A DNA stretch of 64,000 nucleotides. Origin: Prorocentrum cordatum. Lineage: Eukaryota > Sar > Dinophyceae > Prorocentrales > Prorocentraceae. How positions within the stretch are numbered: position 1 is the stretch's first letter; each line of letters begins with the position of its first letter. Below, one piece after another: positions 1 to 9,216 of the stretch. Where the stretch lies: contig CAUYUJ010003994.1 in assembly GCA_963575745.1 (NCBI GenBank), forward strand, positions 1 through 64,000. Reading direction: 5' to 3'. The translations under genes and the position numbers were made by a program. The notes under the pieces were generated by a model. That model had not been told where the DNA came from and ran no database searches. It saw only the letters and a program-made list of their open reading frames with translations.

Positions 1-41
<41 letters not shown>

Positions 42-71
42 CACTACTACTATTACTACTACTACTACTAT

Positions 72-111
<40 letters not shown>
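1..111. repeat. (ACT)n microsatellite
   Basis: Near-perfect ACT trinucleotide tract with a few CCACT and ATT interruptions, running off the left edge of the window. Confidence 0.97.
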
Positions 112-535
112 GCGGAACAGGGCCGCCGGCCCTGTTCCGCCGGCCCTGTTCCGCCAGCCCTGTTCCGCCGAGGCCCTGTTCCGCCGAAGCCATGTTCGGA
201 CCGGCCCTGCTCCGGCCCTCCCTCTTCCGCCGCGGCCCTGTTCCGACCGGCCCTCTTCCGCCGAGGCCCTGTTCCGCCCAAGCCCTGTTCCGCCGGCCCT
301 GTTCCGACCGGCCCTCTTCCGCCGCGCGAAAGCACCAGGCGCCGGGACTGCGCGCCCCTCTGGCGGCGGAACCGGGCCGGGGCGGAACCGGGCGGGTCGG
401 AACCGGGCGGGTCGGAACCGGGCTTGGTCGGAACCGGGCCTGGTCGGAACCGGGCCTGGTCGGAACCGGGCGGGTCGGAACCGGGCGTCGGCGGAACCGG
501 GCGGGTCGGAACCGGGCCTGGTCGGAACAGGATCT
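112..535. repeat. GGCCCTGTTCCG inverted array
   Basis: The left half (about 112-330) repeats GGCCCTGTTCCGMC and the right half (about 360-535) repeats its reverse-complement type, GGTCGGAACCGGGC. The two halves form a large imperfect foldback. Reading frames through it are Arg/Pro/Gly-rich and look artefactual. Confidence 0.85.
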
Positions 536-1670
536 GTGTCATGGCCACCCACCAAACACTGGACGACCGCGCGATGCGCCCGCGCGCCCGACGTCGTCGG
601 ACGTCGTCACAGCCGAAAGGCACGTGTTCCCGACCTCCGACCTACGTCCCAACTGTTCCTCATCACCGAGCACGCTGTGATCTTCATCCCCCGCGTCGTC
701 CTCACCTGCGGCAGCGCCAACGCATGGCGCGCCGTCTCCACCGATTCCGCCTCCGACCTCCATTTCCCGAACTGAACCTACCGCCCTCTCGCCCTGCTAA
801 CCTTCACCTCCCCCCTCTGGTTGGGGCGGGTGATGTGGGGAGGGTACACGGGGGATGGTGGGGGCACTTTCCGCGGGCCGTCTTGGCAAGGGCCAGAGCG
901 GCCGGGCCGCAGTTATTGACGCGCCAGTGGCCATCAGGGCACCCCACCTTACCTCAGCAGCTGCGGCCATCAACTCGCTGTTATGCCATGCTAGACTCAC
1001 CGCCCGCATATATTGTTTCTCTTTGCCGCCGCCGAGGGAAGCCACGCTCTCACCTGCACCCTTTGAGTTTTGTCTGCTTCACCGCCGCCTTAGATTGACA
1101 GAATGTTGGGTCGACTGGTCCTCCCCGCACTCCGAAAGAGCGACCCTGCTGCAGGGACCTTCAAAACAGATAGCCAGTGCGGCCCTCAGCTCCCCTCAGC
1201 CCGCGCCCTAAGAGCATGCCAAGTGCAGCCTGCCAGTCGGCCCATTAGTCACCAGGGTCCCCATTTCTTCTCTACGATCATGTCCTTCGGCCTCCCCCTC
1301 CTGACCTGGTGACATTGCCGCCCCACCGCGTTGATTGCACCGCCTCTTTTGCATTCTTCGTTTGAGCCCATACCTACCGCTGGCCCATGGGCCCCAGTCT
1401 GTGACCGACCCCCCTACCGACCCCCCGATGTCATTCCCCGCCTTTATCTGTCCTGCGTTCTGCGCACATTGGGGGGTGGGGGCGCCAGGGGGCTTCGGCG
1501 AATGGCTGGGACCTTTCCCTCCTCTCTCTCTCTCTCTCGCCTCGTCGTGCGCGCTTTCCTCCCATGGCCCCTCCCGCGCCGCCCCCCTCCGCGTTCCTCC
1601 CTCTCCTCCTGGGCCAGCCCCCCCTTCCGGCTAGCGGCGCCACCTCTCAATGCCGGCCCTGCCTCCCTTT
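536..1670. other. No gene recognised
   Basis: GC- and pyrimidine-rich sequence with several overlapping reading frames on both strands. None shows a recognisable domain. A short (TC)n tract lies near 1,520-1,540. Confidence 0.6.
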
Positions 1671-1872
1671 GGTGGTCCCCAAACGTGGTGGTGAGAACAC
1701 CCGGTGGTGAGTTTGGGGCGATTTGGGTAATGGTTTTCGAGCGCTGGCTGGCCCAGGAAACGCAAAACTTCGTGGCGACCGCGTGTCCCCAAACCCGGTG
1801 GTGACCCAGAATTATTTGTTTGGGGAATCGGGGTCACCACTGGGTGTCTCACCACCTGGTTTGGAGACCACC
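1671..1872. mobile_element. Inverted-repeat element, family Q
   Basis: The left end GGTGGTCCCCAAAC and the reverse complement of the right end, GGTGGTCTCCAAAC, begin inverted repeats of about 40 bp with matching GGTGGTGA blocks. The element is about 200 bp, without coding capacity, and the only copy I see here. No convincing target duplication. Confidence 0.75.
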
Positions 1873-2724
1873 AATCCCTGTCTGGGGGGGCAGGGTTGGG
1901 AATGGCATCGTGGTAGCACCAAACCCGCCGTGGGCAGCCGCAGAGGAGGAAAGGGGGCCCAGAGATCCGAGGATGTGATTTTATCAATGTAATATTTTTT
2001 GGGGGGGGAGGAGGAGCAGGAGGGGGAGGAGGAGGAGGAGGAGGAGGAGGAGGAGGAAGATTTTGGGGGAGGGGGGGATTTCGGCCTCCAGGGCCCGTGA
2101 TCGGGCCCAGGGACCATCGAATATGGATCCTGGACGAAAAACCACCCCCGGGAAACGGGTCGGGACCTCGGGGGCCGCGGATTGAGCCATTCAGATCGGC
2201 GGCTGTCTGGGAAGTGAGATGTTTTGCTGCGCGCCGCTGTCACCGAACCGTCAACACGAACCCAGGATGACCAGACAGAATGGAAAAAGGGAAGGGAGGG
2301 GTTGAGGTTGAGGTTGCGGGATAATGACGGGAACGGCACAAGGAGGAAGAAACGCAAGGGGTGAGGGAGGGTGGGAAGGGGAGGAGGGTGGGAAAGGGGG
2401 GGGAGGGAGGGAGAACTAGAAAAACAAAGGGAGGAGGAACGAGGGAAACGAGACAGCGAGACGACGAGCGGCGGGGATGGGAGGGGGGAGGCAGGGGACG
2501 GAGGGCAGAGGAGGCCAGTTGATTGCGAGGCAGAAGGAGACCCCAGTATTCCAGCTCGCGTCGTCGAGCTTCCCGTGTTCAGCCGAACGTCGCCATCGAT
2601 ATAAGCCCGCGCACGCACGCGTACACAGCCGCACACCGCACGGCTGCCGCGATACCCACGGCCCGAACCGCCACAGGTGCGGGCAGTGCGTGGTGCGGCC
2701 TCCTACTATGTAAGAAAAATAAGC
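1873..2724. other. Purine-rich spacer, no gene recognised
   Basis: Contains a (GAG)n tract at about 2,009-2,060 and G/A-rich sequence from 2,290 to 2,480. Poly-Ser/Pro frames on the minus strand come from these tracts. Confidence 0.6.
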
Positions 2725-2782
2725 TGTGTATCTTATAAGTCAACTGGGTGAACTTATGTGAACTTATAAATGAGTAACGTTG

Positions 2783-2800
2783 AGTTACGATCAGTTATGT
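2783..2800 (+). repeat. Left copy of 18-nt direct repeat
   Basis: AGTTACGATCAGTTATGT lies in an AT-rich island (about 2,705-2,830) and matches 17 of 18 bases with 11,420-11,437, also AT-rich. The pair encloses the multi-gene block and could be its terminal or target-site repeats. Confidence 0.6.
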
Positions 2801-2932
2801 AGCTAGGTATCGTAAGTGGAAAACAACGTCGTTGTTATTTGTGCATTGTGCATGTTCAGACGCAGTATGTCATACTATGTTGTTGCTTGTTGCCGTCAAG
2901 CCCCCATATATTCCCATCGCCGTTTAGCTTCA

Positions 2933-2949
2933 GCAAAGGCTTGCCTTGC
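2933..2949 (+). other. CUUG-capped hairpin 1
   Basis: GCAA pairs with TTGC, then GG with CC around a CTTG loop; one A is bulged 5' of the GG. It lies about 33 nt before the ATG of the 2,983 gene. First of seven hairpins with the same core and different pairing arms. Confidence 0.55.
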
Positions 2950-2982
2950 TTGGTCGCCTCGATTTTGGAGCGTTCCGTCAAG

Positions 2983-3962
2983 ATGCCCGAGGCAGCGTGC
3001 ATGACCTGCGACACGCAGATCCAGATCGACGCTGAGGGCCAACCTTCAAACGGGGTTATCACAAACAGGAAGCGCGTGGAGGAGAAGGGCGCTTCGCCGT
3101 GCCATTGTTGCACTGACTGCAACCGCCTGTGGGGCAGAATCGAGAATATTCAGCAGTCCAGCCCTGGGCTGAAGGGGTGGGCCAAAGGAATGACCAAGGA
3201 TGAGAAGGCCACCTTTTTCAAAGACGATGTTGATACCCTTGGCCCCGATTTGGCCGCCGTCATTGAGACGACCGTGGCAAAGAAAGAGGAGCAGGAGTCG
3301 ATGTCTGAATCAGGGGAGTCTGACGATTGGCTGGGCGAGTTCGAGCTTCTCGAGAGATACAAGGGGCGAGAGCATCAAGCCCGTGCGATCATGCAGAACG
3401 CGGGGGCGAGGGTCCACCCGCATCGCCAAGTGACGCTTTACCAGGATGCCAAGATCAAGACCCAGAGGGGGTCCCGTTACAGTCGCAAGGCCTCCCATGC
3501 TACGAATATCTCCACGGAGCAAAAGATGAAGAAGCCGAAGGTGACCAAGCCTCCAGCTGCACCCAAGGAGAAGGTGATCTCTGCAGCGACCAAAACGAGG
3601 CTCGAGAAGAACATCGTGAAGGCAGAGACGCACGGCAACGATCTCGACGCGATGATCAAGAAGGCTTCTGCAGACAAGTGCAAGGATTCCATTGGGCGCA
3701 AGTTTTTGGAAAACGGCCAGAAGGCCAAAGGAGCCCTGGACGCTATTGTTGCCGAGGTGAGGCTGGCAATCGAGCCAGGCTGGACGGGCAACCCCAAAAG
3801 GCAGCGATGGAGACCGCCAAGGGCTTGACCGACACCGTCGAGCAGCAGGTGAACGACGCTGACCTCAATATTGGCGAGGATCCCGCGGTTGAGGAGAGCC
3901 ACGACGAGGCCGCAGCCGCCCCGATGAGGAGGCGCCGTCTGAAGGGGCGTCCGCATGCTTGA
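2983..3962 (+). CDS. Unknown protein with N-terminal Cys/His cluster
   Basis: The ATG at 2,983 opens MPEAACMTCDTQ. The first 50 residues hold a putative zinc-binding cluster (CxxC, then CHCCxxC). A WAKGMTKDEKATFF segment follows, then an acidic linker with a GEFELLERYKG segment, and a Lys-rich second half. One frame stops at 3,828, but the next frame continues with gene-like codons (METAKGLTDTVEQQ) to a TGA at 3,962, so a frameshift near 3,780-3,805, close to a C/A run, is likely. The arrangement reminds me of repetitive hypothetical proteins in dinoflagellate gene sets; I know no function. It is the first gene of the block enclosed by the 18-nt direct repeats, has hairpins 33 nt before its ATG and 10 nt after its last stop, and may be part of a mobile element. 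A sequencing error rather than mutation could explain the frame break. Confidence 0.6.
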
Positions 3963-3972
3963 ACGCTACTGC

Positions 3973-3994
3973 GCGCAGAAGGCTTGCCTCGCGC
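3973..3994 (+). other. CUUG-capped hairpin 2
   Basis: GCGC arms pair outside a GG-CTTG-CC core, with two bulged A bases on the 5' side. It begins 10 nt after the TGA that ends the preceding gene, where the stop is followed by ACGC, as at the end of the 4,405-6,684 gene. Confidence 0.5.
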
Positions 3995-4404
3995 ACTGCG
4001 GGTAATCCACGAAGTCGCAGCAACGAATGAGGGCGCCGTTGCAATAGCGAGCACGTGTGGGGTTTACTTACCACTGGGGGTTAGAGGTGCTGAAACAATC
4101 CTCCATTCCTCTTCCTTGCCGCCCCCCCTTCCCCTCACTTGTTCCTTTCCTATTCCTCCATTCCCCATCCCGCCTCGTCCTTCCATCCTCCCATCCTCTC
4201 CCTTTTCGTCTCCCCTCTCACCCCGCCCCCCTGGATTCCATTGCGTGCCGATCCGATCCGACTCTCGCTCACCTCCCTCACCCCCTCGTTCTTCCCCCCC
4301 CCCCCCCCCCGCCCCTCGCCGCAACGGCTCAGCGGCGCCGAGGCCCAGAGGATTGCCCTGGGGCGTTGAGGGGTTCTTGGCATACCCAAGTCGCACACGT
4401 ACCC
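3995..4404. other. Intergenic spacer
   Basis: C/T-rich spacer (about 4,100-4,310) upstream of the next ATG, with a long C tract near 4,293. No separate gene seen. Confidence 0.6.
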
Positions 4405-5273
4405 ATGAGTGCCCTGATGAATTTCGTCAACGCCCGAGTCCACACCATGCAGTTAAACTTGAAGAGCGGCCTGTCACGCGCTGGGGCCGAGTACGAGAGG
4501 ATGTCCAGAGAGACTGCCGAGGTGATCGCTCGGCAGGTCAAGAACGCTGGGAAGCTAAATTGCGATCAGGCGACGGAGGTCATGACAGCAATCACCAGCG
4601 ACGTTTTCACTGACGAACAGGTCGCGCTCATTCGGACATCGGTGATCGAGAAACTCGACCAGCAGGGAGGGATCAGCAGCAACAGGAACGTGGTGTTCCA
4701 GAAAGTGAACGCACCAGAGAGGTGGCTCCCGAGGGCTCTCTACGACAGCATCACTACGCCTTGTCAGATCGGGGGCCAGAGGGCGAAGTTGTTCCGGGCG
4801 CAGAAGCTCGCTGCGTTTTTCGGCAGCGGTGGCCTACTTCACCCTGTTGAGACAACCAGTCGCGACATCACCGCGCTAGCGTTGCTCGGTTTCCCTGATA
4901 GCGTGATAGTTGCAGAGGGCGTGGCCGACGTTGATACTTGCAAAACGGCAGTCAAGACCATCGCCAAGAACTACGCAGCGCAGCACGGCAAGTCAGAGCA
5001 CCAGTTCGAATCACCCGAGGTCTTGGAGCGCAACCACAAGAAGTGGCACGAGAGCATGTTCGGGACTTCCCAGCCAGGGGGCCAACATGTCGACGTCGTT
5101 CGGCTCGCTGCAGTTCGCAGCCTCCTCGGCTGCAGGAACACGAAGCACGCGACTGCGAAGCAGGCATTCGGTGAGTGAAAAACGACGGACCGACGACGAC
5201 GACGACAAAGACGACTACGGCGGCGGCGGCGGCGACGACGACCGCGGCGACGACGACGACAACGCCGACGGCC

Positions 5274-5312
<39 letters not shown>

Positions 5313-5320
5313 GTGACCCC

Positions 5321-5354
<34 letters not shown>

Positions 5355-5535
5355 AACGACGACGGCGACGGCGACGACGGTGGCGACCCCCGACGACGAC
5401 GACGACGGCGACGGTGACCCCCGACGACGACGACGACGACGACGGCGACGGCCACTGAGCTCCCTCAGCCTCAGGGGGACCGCTGGAATCCTCCAGCCTG
5501 AGCCCGACGACGACGACGACGACGACGGTGACCCC

Positions 5536-5569
<34 letters not shown>

Positions 5570-5572
5570 CCC

Positions 5573-5605
<33 letters not shown>

Positions 5606-6684
5606 AAGTGACCCCCGACGACGACGACGACGACGGCGACGACAACGACGACGACGAAAGTGACCCCCGACGACGACGACGACGACGACGACGGCGACAA
5701 CGACGACGACGACGACGACGACGACGACACGTGCGGTCAATGATGGGGCCCCACTCAGAGGCTGGGCAGCTCGGGCCTCGGCTCGCGGGTGGCCGCAGGG
5801 GCTTGCAGAACCATCCTGAGCAGCTGGCGCTGATGGACGTCGGCCAGCCTTGTCGCCAGAGCTCCCAGGTCATGCCTTTGATGCTGGACGACGTCCCCAG
5901 GCCGCCCCTGCGGAACACGACCGTGGTGGATCAGCATGGCCAACTTCGGATGCAGATGGCTCCCAGCGCGTCCATGGAGATGGTTCCGCTGAGCTCTGGC
6001 GCCCAGAGCGCCCAGATGCAGCTTTCTCCGACGGGCGCAGCGCCCGCGGCACTGGCTGCAGCACAGCCAGCCCCTGTGCAGCCTGCGGCAGCGCCGCAGG
6101 CGGCGCTGCCCGACAGTGGGGCCGACAAAGCAACCTCCGCCGCTGAGAAGGTCGAGGGGCAAATCGAGCGCCTGAAAAACTTGCGCAAAAACGGCGGCGG
6201 CGGCGCCGATGGCGACGAGGCGCAGCCAGACGGAGCCGCACCGAGCCGCATCATCAGGGAGGAGAAGGGCGGCAGGAAGGCGAAGAAAGGGGGGAAGCCA
6301 ACGAAAATCCCTGGGCTCGTGCTCGTGGCGAAGAGGCCCGCGGCAGCCACCGTCGCGAAGAAACCGGCGGGGGCCCAGCCCACGGGGCCCAGCGAGGGGA
6401 CTGTCTCACCCAAGTGCTCGCTCGCATTCCCAGGGACAGGCAAGATGCCAGCGATGAGGTACGGCAAGACCAGAGTGTACTTCTCGGAGGGCAGGTGCCG
6501 CCTCCTCGACGTGGGCCAGATCGTGGACACCTGCTACTCCAACCGCGTCGAGAGCCCGCGAGCAGTCTGGCGCAACGTGGTCAAGGAGGTGAAGGCGAGG
6601 AACCCCGACATCGGAGATATGAAAGGCTTGCCTTTGTACCAGTTGACTTACCGCGAAGGCTCGCCCTCGCGATGCCTTTCCTGA
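4405..6684 (+). CDS. Unknown two-exon protein (about 563 aa)
   Basis: Exon 1 is 4,405-5,170 and exon 2 is 5,759-6,684. The donor GTGAGT follows GCATTCG and the acceptor is CTCAG; the join keeps phase and gives 564 codons with stop. Exon 1 encodes a soluble helical region (MSALMNFVNARVHTMQ; then CDQATEVMTAI and DEQVALIRTSVIEKL). Exon 2 encodes an Ala/Gln/Pro-rich linker, a Lys-rich segment and a C-terminal module around GKTRVYFSEGRCRLL and AVWRNVVKEVKARNP. The order of helical region, Lys-rich linker and RVY-type C-terminus resembles repetitive proteins I recall from dinoflagellate gene sets; function unknown. The intron is almost entirely GAC repeat. Without splicing exon 1 would end at the TGA at 5,176-5,178, so RNA evidence is needed to exclude two genes. 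Confidence 0.6.
5171..5758 (+). repeat. GAC-repeat intron
   Basis: Predicted GT-AG intron of 588 nt, filled from about 5,191 to 5,732 by (GAC)n mixed with repeats of GTGACCCCCGACGACGACG. A unique 50-bp insert (about 5,456-5,506) interrupts it. All six frames are open for long stretches, producing false acidic or Arg-rich proteins. Confidence 0.7.
6622..6635 (+). other. CUUG-capped hairpin 3
   Basis: AAAGG pairs perfectly with CCTTT around CTTG. It lies inside the coding sequence (Lys-Gly-Leu-Pro), 50 nt before the stop, so the hairpins are not confined to non-coding DNA. Confidence 0.5.
6652..6671 (+). other. Hairpin 4 (CUCG-cap variant)
   Basis: CGCGA pairs with TCGCG, then GG with CC around CTCG, with an A/C mismatch where other copies have a bulged A. 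It lies in the last codons of the 4,405-6,684 gene. Confidence 0.45.
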
Positions 6685-7265
6685 ACGCAAGGCTCGTGGG
6701 GAGCGAAGCTTATTGCGGGTGCTGAGAGAAAATTCAGAAGGGCTTTCGCCATCGCCACCGCCAAGGGGGGCGCAAACAAAAACATCGGATTGCCCGGGTG
6801 CCCGGAGCTTCGGGCTCATATTTGTTTTGGGTGTTCGGGGCGCGGCCAGGTGGCCGCCCGCAGGCACATTTTCTTATTTTGTTTAGAAAATGCATGGCCC
6901 ACCCAGAGGCAGCGACATTTGTAGAACACCTTGCCACCACCGCCACGAGATGCGCAGCCGCCCAACATGTCAGACGAGTAAGTTTGATCAAGGTTGGTTC
7001 CAGATTGGATCCAGGTTGGATCAGGTTGGATCCAGCAGGTTGGATCCAGGTTGGATCCACGTTGGATCCCGCTCGCGCTCGAACGGGAGGGTTGGATCAA
7101 GGAGGTTGGATCAGGGGTTGGATCAGGGGTTTGATCCAACCTGGATCCAAACTGGGCCCAGACAGCGCGCGCAAAGACCTCCTATGCTTGCGAAGTTGCC
7201 GATGCTCTCTCCGTAGCCGTGCTGGCTCAGCACCGCGTATACACCTGAGTGAGCCCACGCCTACA
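6685..7265. other. Intergenic spacer with GGTTGGATCC array
   Basis: From about 6,983 to 7,155 the sequence is a degenerate tandem array of about a dozen GGTTGGATCC or GGTTGGATCA units, rich in BamHI-type GGATCC sites. No gene is recognised in the rest. Confidence 0.8.
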
Positions 7266-7286
7266 TTCGAAAGGCTTGCCTTCGAA
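7266..7286 (+). other. CUUG-capped hairpin 5
   Basis: TTCGAA pairs with TTCGAA, then GG with CC around CTTG, with one A bulged 5' of the GG. It is among the clearest examples of the motif and sits upstream of the Gln-rich gene. Confidence 0.6.
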
Positions 7287-7480
7287 CGGGCTCGACGCCC
7301 ACCGCTGGACACGCTGGGCCGCTCTGGTGCACCGACGGTACGCTCGACGCGTCTGAGAAGGATGCCATATATGCGAGGACAGGCGTGAGTGCTTCGATTC
7401 GCGGGAGAGAGCAGTGGGGAACCACTCGTCGAGGCCTCGCGTTGTCTGGGCCGTGCGACAGAATCGACGAGGCTAAGAGA

Positions 7481-8569
7481 ATGGCAGAGGAGTTCGTCGA
7501 GGCATCTGTCCAACGACGACTGCAGAGGGAAAGGGAGAACACATCGACCGCAGCTGTGCGCGAGGAACGCCGTCGCCAGAGTTCCGACACGCAGCGGCGG
7601 GTCCAAGCGGGGCAGAACGGGTCAGACGGGCGCCGAGACAGGCGCCAGTGGGGCTGGAGTCGATGGTCCGGGTGGTCTTCGCGGAAGCAGTCTTGGCAAG
7701 AGTCGGGTTGGGATGATTGGCAGTGGCAAGGGTCGGGGCCCAGCTGGGGCGATCGGCGTGCGACGCCGCAAGCCCATATGGATGCGGCGTGGCAGGCCGG
7801 GCAGCACGCGCACGCGACTTGGCAGCGCCAGCAGCAGCAGCAGCAGCTGGCCCTACAGCACTTGCAGCAGCAGCAGCGTGCTCACGACTTCATGACATGG
7901 CAGGAGTGGCTCACGCAGTCAAGGCTGCAGCAAGCAGCAGCAGCCTGCGCCAGCAGCAGCAGCAGCAGCAAGTCCAGCAGCATGCAACCCCAGCAGCAGC
8001 CAGCTCCTGATGAAGGGCCAGGCGCAGCTCCAGCAACAATCAGCGCACCAGCAGCGCAGCCGCAGCATGCGCAGCCGCAGCAGGATCAACCGCCTCCGCA
8101 GGAGGATGGGGGCAGCAGCACCGTCACCGACAGCGCCGACAGCCCCACAACCCCAACATTGCCACCCACAACGACGACAGCACAGCCCCCCACCACGAAG
8201 GACTTGGCGCAGAGAATCAACGCCCTCCCCGAGGATTTGGCGCAGAAGCTCAAGGGCAGTGGCGATGGCCACTTGGGTCGCCACGATGAGCTCGAGGCCA
8301 CGGGGAAGCCGATCTCAGCAAGCAGCCGAGCGGATGACACTTCGGACGCCAAGGAGCAGGGGCTGCCGCTGAAGACGCGCCCACGATCCCCCTTCGACGA
8401 CTCCGTCGACAGATCGCCGTCGCCTCGGCCCAGGCGGCGCCGGCCGCCGCCGCAGCCGAGGAGGAGGAGGAGGAGGAAAGCCTCGAGCCCCGTGTTCACG
8501 AGTGGCCCAGCGGTCTCACCGACGCGGCTGCGAGCGGCTGTGCGCGCGACAAAGGGCCGCTCACGCTAA
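7481..8569 (+). CDS. Gln-rich low-complexity protein, unknown function
   Basis: The ATG at 7,481 gives MAEEFVEASVQRRLQRE. The frame is open upstream to about 7,385, so the true start is uncertain. Residues 1-40 are a charged helix; a Trp/Gly/Ser-rich stretch (WGWSRWSGW) follows, then several poly-Gln runs coded by CAG repeats (about 7,830-8,010), a Pro/Ala/Thr linker, a short structured-looking segment (LAQRINALPEDLAQKL) and an Arg/Pro/Ser basic tail ending at TAA 8,569. Such proteins are often RNA- or chromatin-associated, but nothing here proves that. It is the third gene of the block with hairpins at its borders and is on the same strand as its neighbours. Confidence 0.55.
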   Translation: MAEEFVEASVQRRLQRERENTSTAAVREERRRQSSDTQRRVQAGQNGSDGRRDRRQWGWSRWSGWSSRKQSWQESGWDDWQWQGSGPSWGDRRATPQAHMDAAWQAGQHAHATWQRQQQQQQLALQHLQQQQRAHDFMTWQEWLTQSRLQQAAAACASSSSSSKSSSMQPQQQPAPDEGPGAAPATISAPAAQPQHAQPQQDQPPPQEDGGSSTVTDSADSPTTPTLPPTTTTAQPPTTKDLAQRINALPEDLAQKLKGSGDGHLGRHDELEATGKPISASSRADDTSDAKEQGLPLKTRPRSPFDDSVDRSPSPRPRRRRPPPQPRRRRRRKASSPVFTSGPAVSPTRLRAAVRATKGRSR

Positions 8570-8582
8570 GCGCAGCGCGAGG

Positions 8583-8603
8583 GGCAAGAGGCTTGCCCTT
8601 GCC
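8583..8603 (+). other. CUUG-capped hairpin 6
   Basis: GGCAAG pairs with CTTGCC, then GG with CC around CTTG, with one bulged A 5' of the GG. It starts 13 nt after the TAA of the Gln-rich gene. Confidence 0.6.
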
Positions 8604-8688
8604 TTCGAGCGAGACGCACGTTGCGCGGATGCTCCACGCAGAAAAAGGTGCACGCTGATGAGGGCGATGATGAGGGCGATGAGGAGAC

Positions 8689-8719
<31 letters not shown>

Positions 8720-9180
8720 GAGGAGGAGGCGGAGGAGGAGGAGGGGGAGGAGGAGGAGGAGGATGAAGAGGAAGGTGGGGATGAGGAGGAGGAGGAGGAG
8801 CCCAGGTTGGACCCCTGAAAAGTTGCGCCTCCCCAAGGCTGAATTATAATGAGCATTTGCGTTGGGGGCGCGAGTTCGTTGCCCCTCTTAGACCTAATCA
8901 ATCGCTTCGCGATGGCATATTTCTCTCTAGAGCCCAAAAAGCGCCTCCACAAAATTCGGGAAGAATGTGGGGGCGCTTGGGGCCCTTCTTGGGGGCCGCT
9001 CTTGGGGGGCCGAGGGCCTCGCTCTTTGGTGGGCCCAAAAAACAAGCTATAGAAACTTACATGTGATATTGAGGACCATCGTGCTTATGTTGTATACGTT
9101 AATGTATGTATGTCATGCCGTTATATACATGTATTAATGTGTTGGTGCGCCGCAGCCGTGATAAGTTGTCTGAGCGGCTC
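8604..9180. other. Spacer with (GAG)n and AT-rich segment
   Basis: Contains (GAG)n at about 8,693-8,805, a segment with GGGGGCCGCTCTTGGGG-type repeats (8,970-9,030) and an AT-rich stretch at 9,040-9,145. No gene seen. Confidence 0.7.
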
Positions 9181-9197
9181 GCAGAGGCTTGCCTTGC
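9181..9197 (+). other. CUUG-capped hairpin 7
   Basis: GCA pairs with TGC and AGG with CCT around CTTG, with one bulged G. It ends 19 nt before the ATG at 9,217, similar to the placement before the 2,983 gene. Confidence 0.55.
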
Positions 9198-9216
9198 TGA
9201 TCAAGTCAGCGGCATC

